Positions 17,129-25,856 are shown, counted from the stretch's first letter. The stretch is 64,000 bases of DNA from DASWNP01 sp036399175 (GCA_036399175.1 DASWNP010000015.1:1-64000); one strand, 5' to 3'. Numbers and translations are program-made. Notes: generated by a model not told the origin, from the sequence alone.

Positions 17129-18295
17129 TCACCCACCATAGCTCTCAAGATATTTCACGCCGGCGCCCGTGTTGAAGAGCACTACCCGCTCGTCAGGCTT
17201 GACGCTTCCCGTTTCAATCAACCGGCGCAGCGCGGGCAAACAGGCCGCGCCCTCTGGCGCGACGAAGAGACCTTCGAGCGCCCCTATCTCGCGCGCCGCC
17301 CCGAGCATCTCTTCGTCCGTGACGGCGATGGCTGTGCCGCCAGATGCGCGCAGGGCGTCTAGAATCAGGAAGTCGCCGATGGCGCGCGGCACGCGCAGAC
17401 CCGACGCCGTAGTCGCCGCGTTCGGAAACTCATCCGCGAACCTCTTGCCTTCCTCGAAGGCGCGCACGATGGGCGCGCAACCCGATGCCTGCACCGAAAC
17501 CATTCTTGGCCGCTTCTCATCTATCCACCCTAATTGCTGCATCTCGTCGAAAGCCTTCCACATCCCGACGAGCCCCGTGCCGCCGCCAGTCGGATAGACA
17601 ATCACGTCCGGCAGCGTCCAATCCAGTTGCTCGGCCAACTCGTAGCCGAGCGTCTTTTTTCCCTCGACGCGGTAAGGCTCTTTCAGAGTCGAAACGTCGA
17701 ACCAGCCTTCCGCCTCCTTGCGCTTCGCCACCTCCGCGCCGCAGTCGGTGATAAGACCGTCCATCAGCATGACGTGCGCGCCCATCTGCTCACACTCGAC
17801 GACGTTCGAGCGCGGCGTATCGCGCGGCATGAAGATGAAGGCTTCGAGCCCTGCGCGCGACGCGTAAGCCGCGAGCGCTCCCGCCGCGTTTCCCGCCGAA
17901 GGCACGGCCAGACGCCGTGCTCCCAACTCCTTCGCCATCGAGACCGCCGCCGACATCCCGCGCGCCTTGAAGCTCTGCGTCGGGTTCTGCGACTCGTCCT
18001 TGATGTAAAGCTCCGAGAGCCCTACCTGCTCGCCGAGCCTTTCGGCGCGAAGCAGAGGCGTCCAGCCCTCGCCGAGCGAGACGATGTTCTCCTCGCGCTC
18101 GACCGGCAGCACCTCCACATAGCGCCAGAGGTCTGCCCGACGCCCCCTGAGCGCCTCTTTTGTCAAACTCTGCCCCGCCCGCTCCAAATCGTAGCGCACG
18201 AGCAGAGGCTTGCCGCAACGGCTACAGAGATTTTGCAATCGCCGTGCCTCGTGCCTCAGCTCGCACGCGGCGCATTCCAGATGAGTGACGTTCAT
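17129..18295 (-). CDS. thrC: Threonine synthase with N-terminal zinc ribbon
   Basis: This PLP enzyme turns O-phosphohomoserine into threonine. The 388-residue protein begins with a CxxC...CxxC zinc ribbon (C8, C11, C24, C27), as in many thermophile and archaeal-type threonine synthases. K110 in NPTQSFKARG is the PLP lysine. PSAGNAAGA binds the PLP phosphate side, and YPTGGGTGLVG is the glycine loop. ATG 18295 starts just before the ribbon; an upstream in-frame start at 18355 adds residues with no family match. No other threonine genes lie nearby. The 371-base gap upstream holds element G (18498-18692) and about 200 bases with no recognised feature. Confidence 0.92.
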   Translation of the reverse strand: MNVTHLECAACELRHEARRLQNLCSRCGKPLLVRYDLERAGQSLTKEALRGRRADLWRYVEVLPVEREENIVSLGEGWTPLLRAERLGEQVGLSELYIKDESQNPTQSFKARGMSAAVSMAKELGARRLAVPSAGNAAGALAAYASRAGLEAFIFMPRDTPRSNVVECEQMGAHVMLMDGLITDCGAEVAKRKEAEGWFDVSTLKEPYRVEGKKTLGYELAEQLDWTLPDVIVYPTGGGTGLVGMWKAFDEMQQLGWIDEKRPRMVSVQASGCAPIVRAFEEGKRFADEFPNAATTASGLRVPRAIGDFLILDALRASGGTAIAVTDEEMLGAAREIGALEGLFVAPEGAACLPALRRLIETGSVKPDERVVLFNTGAGVKYLESYGG

Positions 18296-18497
18296 GTTTT
18301 GGGAAATCCTTTGGAGTAGATGCTTCCCTCCAAAATCCTCTCGTTTAGATGCCAAAAGCTACCCCGACAGTCTACCGGCAGAACGAACGCTTTGACCAAT
18401 TCAATCGCGCCTCGTTTCTGATTCATGGATGAGCCCGCGCCCCGGACGACGAGCGCGCCAACAGTATTTTATCCCACATGGAGCACTCATGTTGCAC

Positions 18498-18692
18498 CGG
18501 CAAAAAGGCAAAGGGATAAAAGGGGTAAAGGGGAAAGGGAAAAGGGGAAAGGCGAAAGGCAAAGGTGAGGGCGTTAGCTGTTTCCGCCTCGCCCTCACCT
18601 TTGCCTTCCGACTTTCTCTACGCTTTTTCCCTTTCGCCTTCTACTTTCCACCAGCCTTCTGCCCTTTTACCTTTTCCCCTTTCCCTTTTCCC
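18498..18692. repeat. Heptamer palindrome element, AAAGGGG/AAAGGCA family (element G)
   Basis: This is the longest element. The left arm (18498-18565) is a run of AAAGGGG, AAAGGCA and AAAGGCG units. An inner perfect stem formed by GGTGAGGGC and GCCCTCACC surrounds a short loop. The right arm runs to about 18692. The stop codon of the SDR gene (18667-18669) and its last residues (REKGKGKR) lie inside the right arm. Confidence 0.8.
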
Positions 18693-19635
18693 GGCGCGTT
18701 AGCGCCCACTCAAAGCCGGTTTTGGTAGGCGCGTCGAGCATGGCGTTGAAGTTTTCGGCGAAGTAGCGTTTCCAGTTCGGGCGGCTGCCGTCGATGTCCG
18801 TGAAGCCGTACTCTTCTGCGAGAGCGCAGGAAGCGTAGACGCCGCCGGATTTTTTCAGGACGTGCGGGTCGGCGGCGAGCGCGGCGACAGCGCGTCCGGT
18901 GAAGCAGGGCGTCTCGGAAGCCTCGAAGCCGAAGCGTTTGGCTTCGGGTTTGTTGACGGCGTCGCGCCAGTTGGCTTCCGTCACGCCGAAGCGGTCGAGC
19001 ATCCACTCGGTACGCATGAAGCCGGGCGTCAGCGCGACGGCGGCGATGCCGCGCGTGTAGAGTTCTTCGGCCATCGCGTAGGCGAGGCGGATGGTCGAGA
19101 GCTTCACGAGGTCGTAGAAGAGGTTGCCTCGATAGCCGATGCCGTCGCCGTCGGTTATCTCGACGATGAGGCCGCCCCTGCGTTTTCCTTCGACCATCAG
19201 CGCGGCGGCGTGGCGGCTCGTGATGATGTGCGAGAAGACCTCCTGCCGCATCCAGCGCAAGCCCTTCTCAAGCGAGAGCTGCCAGAAAGGTTTCCACTCG
19301 GCGGCGGTGTCGCCGCCCAGCACGTTGACCAGCACGTCGAGCCGCCCGCCCTGCTCTTCGCGGACGCGCTCGAAGAGCCGTTCGACCTGCGACTCGTCCG
19401 TGTGGTCAACCCTGACGGCGATGCCCACACCGCCGCGCGCCGAAACCATCTCCGCCGTCTCTTCTATCGTCTCCGTGCGTCCCGCGTGAATCCCCTCGGA
19501 GGGCGGCTTGCCCCTTACGCTCCGCCCCGTGCAATAAACAATCGCCCCCGCCTCGCCCAGCATACACGCGATGCCCCGCCCCGCACCGCGCGTCGCCCCC
19601 GCCACGACAGCCGTCTTCCCCTCCAAAGGTTTCAT
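18667..19635 (-). CDS. Short-chain dehydrogenase/reductase
   Basis: This 322-residue NAD(P)-dependent oxidoreductase has a Rossmann fold with the glycine motif AGATRGAGRG (G13-G21) and the active-site pair Y-x-x-x-K in FYDLVKLST. The place of the catalytic serine, about 13 residues before the tyrosine, holds Thr in VEITDGDG, which is unusual but may still work. The N-terminus has a GGAGG-like site (GGGAGG) before the ATG at 19635. The substrate is unknown. The tail REKGKGKR comes from heptamer element G. It is divergent from a WYL regulator with a palindrome between them, so that regulator may control it. Confidence 0.88.
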   Translation of the reverse strand: MKPLEGKTAVVAGATRGAGRGIACMLGEAGAIVYCTGRSVRGKPPSEGIHAGRTETIEETAEMVSARGGVGIAVRVDHTDESQVERLFERVREEQGGRLDVLVNVLGGDTAAEWKPFWQLSLEKGLRWMRQEVFSHIITSRHAAALMVEGKRRGGLIVEITDGDGIGYRGNLFYDLVKLSTIRLAYAMAEELYTRGIAAVALTPGFMRTEWMLDRFGVTEANWRDAVNKPEAKRFGFEASETPCFTGRAVAALAADPHVLKKSGGVYASCALAEEYGFTDIDGSRPNWKRYFAENFNAMLDAPTKTGFEWALTRREKGKGKR

Positions 19636-19736
19636 CTCAAATGCCTCCCTTCCGTTTTTCTTCAAACACAAATCAGGTCGTCTACCCCCGACTCGTCCTC
19701 CCGTCGCCCGATAAATCGAGGATACGAAAGCATTGA

Positions 19737-19766
19737 TGACACCTCATGTCATATTTCATGTATAAA
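19737..19766 (+). promoter_or_regulatory. Candidate promoter with overlapping operator palindrome
   Basis: TGACA (19737-19741), a 5-base spacer and TGTCA (19747-19751) form an inverted repeat. It overlaps a possible -35 and lies 9 bases before TATAAA (19761-19766). It sits in the divergent region between the SDR and WYL regulator genes. A strong AGGAGG site and ATG follow (ATG 19793), but the reading frame ends after eight codons inside the next repeat element. Confidence 0.45.
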
Positions 19767-19794
19767 ATCGCAGGCAGGAGGAAGAGGAAACGAT

Positions 19795-19919
19795 GAACGC
19801 GGAAGGAAAAGAAGTCTAAAGTCTGGAGTCTGGAGTCGGGAGTCAAAGCCAAAGACAGTCATTGTTCCTGACTCCAGACTCCAGACTTTAGACTCCAGAC
19901 TTTTTTATTCCGCGTTTTG
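19795..19919. repeat. Heptamer palindrome element, GTCTGGA family (element H)
   Basis: The left arm (about 19812-19844) has AGTCTAAAGTCTGGAGTCTG-type units. The right arm (19870-19901) is nearly its perfect complement. An outer stem pairs AACGCGGAA (19795 on) with TTCCGCGTT (to 19919). The core holds AAAGACAGTCATTGTTCC. The element fills the space between a strong but short-lived start site and the WYL regulator. Confidence 0.82.
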
Positions 19920-19929
19920 GAGGGTTGAG

Positions 19930-20898
19930 ATGCGTGCTGACAGGCTGTTTTCCATCGTGCTGCTGTTGCAGGCGGAGAGGCGCTTGACGGCGCGGGATTT
20001 GGCGCGGCGTCTGGAGGTTTCCGAGCGGACGATTCACCGCGACATGGAGGCTTTGAGCGGGGCGGGCATCCCGGTCGTCGCCGAGCGCGGGACGGGCGGC
20101 GGGTGGTCTCTCGTCGGCCAGTACAGGACGAACCTGACGGGGCTCAACGAGGCGGAGATTCAGTCGCTCTTCGTCGTCAAGCCTGCGAGACTTCTGGCCG
20201 ATTTGAAGTTGGAGAAGGCGTCGGAGGGCGCGCTCCTGAAGCTTCTGGCGGCGCTGCCTTCGATGTACAGGCGCGGGGCTGAATACGCGCGCCAGCGCGT
20301 CTACGTGGACGTGACGGGTTGGAGCCGGACGCAGGAGGCCGTGCCGTCGCTTCACCTGTTGCAGGAGGCTGTCTGGCAGGAACGGCGCGTGCGTCTCACG
20401 TACCCGCGCGGCGAGTGCGGCTCGGTCGAGCGTTTGGTTGACCCTCTGGGGCTCGTGGCGAAGGGGAGCGTGTGGTATCTGGTGGCGGCGGTCGAAGGAG
20501 ACTTGAGAAGCTATCGCGTCTCGCGCGTCGAGCGCGCGGAGATTTTGGACGAGCCTTGCGTGCGCCCGGCGGATTTCGACCTCGCCGACTTCTGGGAGCA
20601 ATCGTCGGCTAAGTTTCGCGCCGCGCCTGCGAACTATCGTGCGACGGCGCGCGTGCGGCAAAACATCGTCGCGCGTCTGCCCTACGCCGGAAGATTCGCG
20701 CGCATCGAGCAGGTGGGCGAGCCGGACGCCGAAGGCTGGGTGCGCGTCTCGCTCGGCTTCGACTCGGAGGAGATGGCCTGCGAATACGCGCTCGGCTTCG
20801 GCACTCAGTTGGAAGTGCTGGAGCCGGAGGCACTGCGCGAGAAGGTCTCGGAGGCGGCAGGGAGCGTCGTCGATTTTTATACGCAGGGCGCTTCCTAG
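19930..20898 (+). CDS. WYL-domain transcriptional regulator
   Basis: This 322-residue DNA-binding protein has an N-terminal winged helix-turn-helix (LTARDLARRLEVSERTIHRD, residues about 20-39) and a central WYL domain (VDPLGLVAKGSVWYLVAAVE) with the WYL C-terminal extension. WYL domains sense small ligands or nucleic acid and often control stress or metabolic genes. The start at 19930 has GGAGG upstream. The reading frame is open far upstream, but that part is antisense to the SDR gene. The SDR is divergent and is the obvious first target. Eighty percent of the upstream gap is heptamer element H. Confidence 0.92.
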   Translation: MRADRLFSIVLLLQAERRLTARDLARRLEVSERTIHRDMEALSGAGIPVVAERGTGGGWSLVGQYRTNLTGLNEAEIQSLFVVKPARLLADLKLEKASEGALLKLLAALPSMYRRGAEYARQRVYVDVTGWSRTQEAVPSLHLLQEAVWQERRVRLTYPRGECGSVERLVDPLGLVAKGSVWYLVAAVEGDLRSYRVSRVERAEILDEPCVRPADFDLADFWEQSSAKFRAAPANYRATARVRQNIVARLPYAGRFARIEQVGEPDAEGWVRVSLGFDSEEMACEYALGFGTQLEVLEPEALREKVSEAAGSVVDFYTQGAS

Positions 20899-20947
20899 AA
20901 ATTTTGTCGGTTCTGTTCTAAGGTTATCTTCTTTGAAGAAAACTCGG

Positions 20948-21832
20948 ATGGCTATTCGTTTAATCGCGCTCGACCTTGACGGGACGCTGCTCAACTCGCG
21001 TGGAGAGTTGACGGCGCGCAGTCGCGCGGCGATTTCTGCGGCGCGCGAGCGCGGCGTGAGAGTCGCGCTCGTGACGGGACGCCGTTTTCGTGATGCGCGC
21101 CCGCTCGCGCTTGAGCTAGGTTTGGACGTGCCCGTCATCGCGCACAACGGCGCGCTCACGAAGCACGCGCGCACGCTGGAGACGGTCGCGGCGCTCTTGC
21201 TGCCGCTCGACGCAGCGCACGCCGTCATCCGCGTCGGACGCGAGCAGGGCGCGGACGCGCTCGTCAGCGACGACCCGGAAAACGCGGGGCTGCTCGTCTA
21301 CGACCACATCTCGGAGGGCAATCTTGCGCTCGTCAAGTACGTCGCCTGGTCGCGCCGCATCGTCGGCGACGATGCGCGTGCCGCCGTCCTCGAAGTTCCT
21401 TCGCTCGAAGAGTATCTCGACCACGCGCCCGTTCACATCGCTTTTTCCGGAAGCTGCGCGCGGATGCAGGCTTTGAGCGTCGAGCTTGAGCGTGCGCTCG
21501 GCTCAAGCGTCAAGCTTCTGCTGACGCTCTACCCGAAGCAGGACTTCGCGCTGCTCGACGTGCTGCATCCTCTGGCGTCGAAGGGCGCGGGGCTCGCGGC
21601 AGTGGCCGGCGAATACGGACTCACGCGCGAAGAGGTGATGGCTGTAGGCGACAATCTCAACGACGTTGAGATGCTCGACTACGCGGGAACGGGTGTGCTC
21701 ATGGCGAACGCCGAGCCGAGCCTGCGCGAAGCCGCGCACCTGCACACAACCGCCACCAACGACGAGGACGGCGTCGCCCTCGCCATCGAACGCTTCGTTC
21801 TACAGGATGAAAACACTGAATCAGGAGTCTAA
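20948..21832 (+). CDS. Cof-type HAD-IIB phosphatase
   Basis: This 294-residue hydrolase of the haloacid dehalogenase superfamily dephosphorylates sugar phosphates or similar small molecules. Motif I is ALDLDGTL with nucleophile D9 and acid D11. Motif II is LVTGRR. Motif III/IV is K in SKGAGLAA and GDNLNDVEML. The type IIB cap lies between residues about 85 and 190. The start is 49 bases after the WYL regulator stop on the same strand, so the two may be cotranscribed. The last residues ESGV and the TAA stop are encoded by the first units of heptamer element I. Confidence 0.92.
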   Translation: MAIRLIALDLDGTLLNSRGELTARSRAAISAARERGVRVALVTGRRFRDARPLALELGLDVPVIAHNGALTKHARTLETVAALLLPLDAAHAVIRVGREQGADALVSDDPENAGLLVYDHISEGNLALVKYVAWSRRIVGDDARAAVLEVPSLEEYLDHAPVHIAFSGSCARMQALSVELERALGSSVKLLLTLYPKQDFALLDVLHPLASKGAGLAAVAGEYGLTREEVMAVGDNLNDVEMLDYAGTGVLMANAEPSLREAAHLHTTATNDEDGVALAIERFVLQDENTESGV

Positions 21833-21928
21833 AGTCTGGAGTCCGAAGTCAGGAGTCAGAAGAAAAGCTTTTGCTTTACGGTTTTCATTCAGACTTCAGA
21901 CTCCAGACTCCAGACTTTAGACTCTTTT
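21820..21928. repeat. Heptamer palindrome element, GTCTGGA family (element I)
   Basis: The left arm (21820-21858) has GTCTAAA, GTCTGGA, GTCCGAA and GTCAGGA units and supplies the HAD phosphatase stop codon. The right arm (about 21889-21924) is the complement. The core (21859-21888) reads AGAAAAGCTTTTGCTTT then TTTTC, like element D. The cyclophilin ribosome site follows directly. Confidence 0.82.
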
Positions 21929-21939
21929 CGGAGGGAAAC

Positions 21940-22428
21940 ATGGCAAATCGCATCGCACGTATCGAGACAAACAAGGGGACGATTCGTTTCGAGTTGTTGG
22001 AGACGGAAGCGCCTAAGACGACGGAGAATTTTCGTCTGCTGGCGGAGGCGGGTAAGTACGACGGCGTTATCTTTCACCGCGTCATCAACGGTTTTATGAT
22101 TCAGGGCGGCGACCCGACGGGCACGGGGCGCGGCGGGCAGTCGGCTTGGGGCGGACGCTTCGACGACGAGATTAACCGCTCTTCAGACCTCTACAAGGGA
22201 GCTTACAGGGCGGGCACGGTGGCGATGGCTAACGCCGGGCCGAATACGAACGGCTCGCAGTTCTTCATCATGCACGTCGATTATGCCCTGCCGCCGAGCT
22301 ATACGAAGTTCGGACAGGTCATCGAAGGCCAGGACGTTGTCAACGCCATCGCCACGACCGAGACCGACAGCAGCGACCGCCCGCGCGAGCAGGTCGTCAT
22401 GCAGAAAGTAACGATTGAAGACCAATGA
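21940..22428 (+). CDS. Cyclophilin-type peptidyl-prolyl cis-trans isomerase
   Basis: This 162-residue enzyme speeds cis-trans isomerisation of proline bonds during folding. It has the single-domain bacterial cyclophilin layout: FHRVINGFMIQGGDP with the catalytic Arg, the loop GTGRGGQSAWGGRF, and NTNGSQFFIM for peptide binding. There is no signal peptide, so it acts in the cytoplasm. The ATG has CGGAGGG upstream. Its TGA stop lies in the first unit of heptamer element J. Confidence 0.95.
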   Translation: MANRIARIETNKGTIRFELLETEAPKTTENFRLLAEAGKYDGVIFHRVINGFMIQGGDPTGTGRGGQSAWGGRFDDEINRSSDLYKGAYRAGTVAMANAGPNTNGSQFFIMHVDYALPPSYTKFGQVIEGQDVVNAIATTETDSSDRPREQVVMQKVTIEDQ

Positions 22429-22506
22429 TGAATGCGGAATGCGGAATGATGAATGAAAGACAACTTGCTTTCCATTCACACTGCCGCATTCCTAATTCAT
22501 CATTTT
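22425..22506. repeat. Heptamer palindrome element, GAATGCG/ATGATGA family (element J)
   Basis: The left arm has GAATGCG, GAATGCG, GAATGAT units from 22425. The right arm (about 22472-22503) is the complement and ends at the stop of the convergent ankyrin gene. The core (22455-22473) reads GAAAGACAACTTGCTTTCC. The cyclophilin stop is inside the left arm. Confidence 0.82.
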
Positions 22507-23980
22507 ATTTCGCCGCGTTCCTGAGCAGGGCGACGACCTTCTCCTGATTGTTCTGGGTGGCGAAGTCGAGGGCGGTGCGTCCGTCTTCGTATTTGGCGTT
22601 GGGGTTGGCTCCGGCGTTCAGCAGCACACGGACGGTTTCGGCGAAGCCCTGATTGGCCGCGCCGATTAAGGCCGTCCAGCCTTTCGCGTTCGCGGCGTTG
22701 ACGTTCGCGCCTCTCTCAACCAGATACATGACGGTCGAGAGCCGACCGAAAGAGGCCGCCTGGATGATGGGCGTCAGGCCGGTTTCGTCCTGCGCGTTGA
22801 TGTCGGCTCGACGGTCGAGCAGGTCGAGAATAATGTCGTTGTGCCCGCGCCCGGCGGCGAAGAGCAGCGCCGTGCCGTTGCGATTGCCGCGCGCGTCCAC
22901 CTCCGCGCCGTGCTCAAGCAGAGCCTTGACGATGGGGGCGTGTCCCTGCGTCGCGGCCTTCAGCAGAGGCGTCTCCCTGTCTTTGTCTCTCGCCTTCACG
23001 TCCGCGCCTTTGGCTATCAACTCATCGACGACGAGCGTATGACCGAACCACGAAGCCCAGTGAAGCGCCGTCCAGCCGTCTTCGGGGCGCGCGTTCACGT
23101 CAGCCCCGCGCGCTATCAGCTCGCGGACGATGCGGACGTGCCCGTTGGCCGCCGCGAAGATGAGCGCCGTGCGCCCGTCCTTGTGCCTGGCGGCGATGTT
23201 CGCGCCCTTCGCAAGCAGCGCCGAGAGGGTCTCCCACTGTCCGTTCGAGGCCGCCAACATGAGGGGCGTGACGCCTTCGGCGGTCTTCGAGTTCACGTCT
23301 GCGCCCTGCTCGACGAGCGTCTGGAGAAGCGCGAGGTCGCCTGAAGCGGCGGCGAAGGAGAGCGCCGTCGAGCCGTCGGCGCAAGTATCTTTGGGCGAAG
23401 CTCCTTTGGCGAGAAGGCTGGCGGCAATCTCCCTCCGATTGTTGGCGACGGCGAAGACGAAGGCCGTGCAGCCGTCCTTGTCGAGCGCGCCGAGATTCGC
23501 GCCGCGCGCGAGCAGTTCATCGACGACCGGCGCGTGGCCTTCGGTTGCGGCAATCATCAGAGGCGTCATGCCTTCGGCGCTCGGCGAGTTGACGTTCGCG
23601 CCGCGCGACAGAAGCTCACGCACGGAAGCGAGGTTGCCGCTGGCCGCAGCTTCGAGCAGCGCGGCATTGGGCGTGAGTGTCGGCGGCGGCGGAGCGGCGA
23701 CGCCGGTTCGCGTCCCCGTCCGGCCTGCGCGCCTTCCGGCGGTCTCGGCGGGAGGTCTCGTCGTCCTTGCGCCGGACGCGCCCGCCGTCGCCTTGACGAA
23801 GCGCGGCAGCGTCTTCTGAATCGTCTTCTCCTTCTTCGGCGCGATGGCGAAGACGCCGACGCCGCCCGTGATGTCTCCCTGCGCGCGGCTCGCGCCGCTC
23901 GCGCCACAGACGAGCAGCAGCGCCGCCGCCCCTATCGACGCGAGCGCTGCCAAAGACCTTCGCACTTCTTTAATCTCCAT
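22505..23980 (-). CDS. Exported ankyrin-repeat protein
   Basis: This 491-residue protein starts with a hydrophobic signal segment (LAALASIGAAALLLVCGASG), with a likely cleavage near SRAQG. After a Pro/Arg-rich linker (about residues 45-105) come about eleven ankyrin repeats up to the end. Typical units have the pattern GxTPLMxAAxxGHxxVVxxLLxxGAN. Ankyrin arrays bind protein partners; no catalytic domain is seen. It starts 11 bases inside the end of thiD, so the two are probably translated from one transcript, though their roles do not obviously connect. Confidence 0.88.
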   Translation of the reverse strand: MEIKEVRRSLAALASIGAAALLLVCGASGASRAQGDITGGVGVFAIAPKKEKTIQKTLPRFVKATAGASGARTTRPPAETAGRRAGRTGTRTGVAAPPPPTLTPNAALLEAAASGNLASVRELLSRGANVNSPSAEGMTPLMIAATEGHAPVVDELLARGANLGALDKDGCTAFVFAVANNRREIAASLLAKGASPKDTCADGSTALSFAAASGDLALLQTLVEQGADVNSKTAEGVTPLMLAASNGQWETLSALLAKGANIAARHKDGRTALIFAAANGHVRIVRELIARGADVNARPEDGWTALHWASWFGHTLVVDELIAKGADVKARDKDRETPLLKAATQGHAPIVKALLEHGAEVDARGNRNGTALLFAAGRGHNDIILDLLDRRADINAQDETGLTPIIQAASFGRLSTVMYLVERGANVNAANAKGWTALIGAANQGFAETVRVLLNAGANPNAKYEDGRTALDFATQNNQEKVVALLRNAAK

Positions 23981-24851
23981 CTTCTTTCTCCCGGCTGACT
24001 TCCCCTCCGTCGAAGCGCACGGCGACGCTGTGATTGACCGGACTGTGGCCGCCGCCTATCTGCGGAGCATAGCGAATAGCATCCGTGACGAACCGCTTGG
24101 CCTTCCGGACGGCTTCTTCCAGATTCATGCCGCGCGCGAGGCAGGCGACGATGGCGGCGGCCAGCGTGCAGCCTGTTCCGTGCGTTGCGTTCGATTCGAT
24201 GCGCGGAGCGCGAAAGATGCTGACACGTCCTTCGTCGTCGAGCACGTCTACGGCCTCGCGGCCTCCGAGATGTCCGCCCTTGACGAGCACGGCGCGCGCG
24301 CCCAGCTCGCGTATCCGACGCGCGGCGCGGCGCATCCCCGCTTCGTCTTCGATGCGTTCTATCCCTGTGATGCGCTCGGCTTCGGGAATGTTCGGCGTGA
24401 CGACGCGCGCCAGAGGCAGCAGCTCCGCCTTGAGCGCCGCGAGCGCCTCATCATCAATCAAATCGTAACCGGATGTCGAGCGCACGACGGGGTCAACCAC
24501 CAGCGCGGGCAGCGCCGTCTCGCGCGCGAGCCGCGCGACTTCTAAAATGACCTCGCGCGTCGGCAGCATCCCGGTCTTCGCGCCCGCCACGCGAAAGTCT
24601 TCGAGGATAGGGAGCACCTGCGCCCGCACCGCTTCGGCGCTCTGATGCGCCGCGCCGAAAACTCCGCGCGTGTTCTGAAACGTCAGCGACGTGACGGCTG
24701 CTGTGGCGAAGCAGCCGAAGGAAGTAAACGTCTTGATGTCGGCAATCACTCCCGCGCCGCCCGACGGGTCGAAGCCCGCGATGGTCAGCGCCACGAGCGG
24801 CGCATCCGCGTCACGTTCTATCATCAACGCACCTGTCGCCTTCGCCCTCAA
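23970..24851 (-). CDS. thiD: Hydroxymethylpyrimidine/phosphomethylpyrimidine kinase
   Basis: This enzyme phosphorylates HMP and HMP-phosphate to HMP pyrophosphate for thiamine synthesis. The 293-residue protein has the ribokinase-like family signs: AGFDPSGGAGVIADIKTF near the N-terminus, DPVVRSTSGYDLID in the middle, and the GTGCTLAAAIVA anion hole with catalytic D-like position near residue 225. The start at 24851 follows thiE by 20 bases. An internal ATG at 24824 (MIERD) is also possible. The 3' end overlaps the ankyrin gene by 11 bases. Confidence 0.93.
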   Translation of the reverse strand: MRAKATGALMIERDADAPLVALTIAGFDPSGGAGVIADIKTFTSFGCFATAAVTSLTFQNTRGVFGAAHQSAEAVRAQVLPILEDFRVAGAKTGMLPTREVILEVARLARETALPALVVDPVVRSTSGYDLIDDEALAALKAELLPLARVVTPNIPEAERITGIERIEDEAGMRRAARRIRELGARAVLVKGGHLGGREAVDVLDDEGRVSIFRAPRIESNATHGTGCTLAAAIVACLARGMNLEEAVRKAKRFVTDAIRYAPQIGGGHSPVNHSVAVRFDGGEVSREKEDGD

Positions 24852-24871
24852 AGAGCGAGGCTCACAACATT

Positions 24872-25531
24872 CTACAATTCGGAGCGAATCGCGCGCACCG
24901 TCGCTTCGAGCGTGTGCGGGTCGGACAAGAGTCGGATGGCGGCTAAGCCCTGCGCGCCTGCGTTTAAAGTCTCGCGTGCGTTTTCAAGCGTGAGGCCGCC
25001 GAGCGCGTAGAGGGGAAAGGGCGCGAGCGCGCGGGCGGCTTCAGTCAGTTTTGCGAGGCCGACGGGCGAGCCGTAGGCGCGCTTCGAGGGGGTGTCGAAG
25101 ACGGGGCCGAAGGTTGCGAAGTTTGCGCCGCCGCCCTGTGCGGCCTGCGCCTCGGCGAGCGTATGCGCGGAGACGCCGACGAGAAAATCATCTCCGAACG
25201 CTCGCCGCACGACCGACGCTTCGAGGGACTGTGAAGTGAGATGAACGCCGTCGGCTCCGGCGGCGCGCGCGATGTCGGCGCGGTCGTTGACGAGAAGGCG
25301 CGTCCCGGTCGCTCTCGTGATGTCGGCGGCGCGTGCGGTCAGCTCATAAAGCAGGCGCGCGGGCAGATGTTTCTCTCGAAGCTGAATCAGTGTGACGCGT
25401 GCGGCGATGCCCACGCGGACGAGAGCCAGAAGGCTTTTGAACTCTTCACTGGCCGGAGTGGTCGCGCGGTTGGTCTCGCCGCTCGTAATCAGGTAGACGG
25501 GCGTCGGTTCGGTCTTGAGGAACATCGACAT
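24872..25531 (-). CDS. thiE: Thiamine phosphate synthase
   Basis: This enzyme joins HMP pyrophosphate and thiazole phosphate to give thiamine phosphate. The 219-residue TIM-barrel protein has TLIQLREKHL (pyrophosphate and substrate contact), LLVNDRADIARAAGADGVHL (metal and HMP site) and the phosphate loop YALGGL. It is followed at once by thiD, forming a thiamine pair. No TPP riboswitch consensus was found upstream. The first beta strand (VYLIT) begins at residue 12, so the start cannot lie much later, and the gene overlaps the upstream membrane protein gene by about 86 bases. A TenI-like role in thiazole aromatisation is an alternative. Confidence 0.9.
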   Translation of the reverse strand: MSMFLKTEPTPVYLITSGETNRATTPASEEFKSLLALVRVGIAARVTLIQLREKHLPARLLYELTARAADITRATGTRLLVNDRADIARAAGADGVHLTSQSLEASVVRRAFGDDFLVGVSAHTLAEAQAAQGGGANFATFGPVFDTPSKRAYGSPVGLAKLTEAARALAPFPLYALGGLTLENARETLNAGAQGLAAIRLLSDPHTLEATVRAIRSEL

Positions 25532-25850
25532 AGGGCGAAGCGGCGCGAAGCTTCGGCGCTTCTTTCTCCTGCGCGCCCAAATCCTGCACGGTGCGCCGGA
25601 AATGCGCCATCTCCCAGAAGGCCATGCCGAGGTTCAGGAGGCCGAGCCCCGTCACCGCGCCGCGCACCCAGCCCGAAGAGATGGCGCTCTGTAGTCCCTG
25701 CAAGCCGACCTTCTGTGAAGCGTAAAGCAGAAAGTAGTTGTCGCCCCAATCGCCCAGCCCGAACGGATGCACCCAGGGCAAAAACGTCAGCACTATCCCG
25801 GCCTCAAGGCACAGGATGATATAGAAGATGACGGTCAGCTTTGAAGACAT
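25446..25850 (-). CDS. Small membrane protein, unknown function
   Basis: This 134-residue protein has an N-terminal membrane helix (VIFYIILCLEAGIVLTFLPW) and a second one near residues 55-75 (WVRGAVTGLGLLNLGMAFWEM), joined by an aromatic loop. The last about 30 residues are charged, lie in a frame that overlaps thiE and may be incidental. I recognise no catalytic motif. It is the first gene of the thiE-thiD-ankyrin run. Its start lies just downstream of heptamer element K. Confidence 0.7.
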   Translation of the reverse strand: MSSKLTVIFYIILCLEAGIVLTFLPWVHPFGLGDWGDNYFLLYASQKVGLQGLQSAISSGWVRGAVTGLGLLNLGMAFWEMAHFRRTVQDLGAQEKEAPKLRAASPYVDVPQDRTDARLPDYERRDQPRDHSGQ

Positions 25851-25856
25851 AACTGG

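Noticed and set aside
18862..19929. N-terminal extension of the WYL regulator
   Set aside because: The extension is antisense to the SDR gene and precedes a proper GGAGG plus ATG at 19930, where the helix-turn-helix begins.
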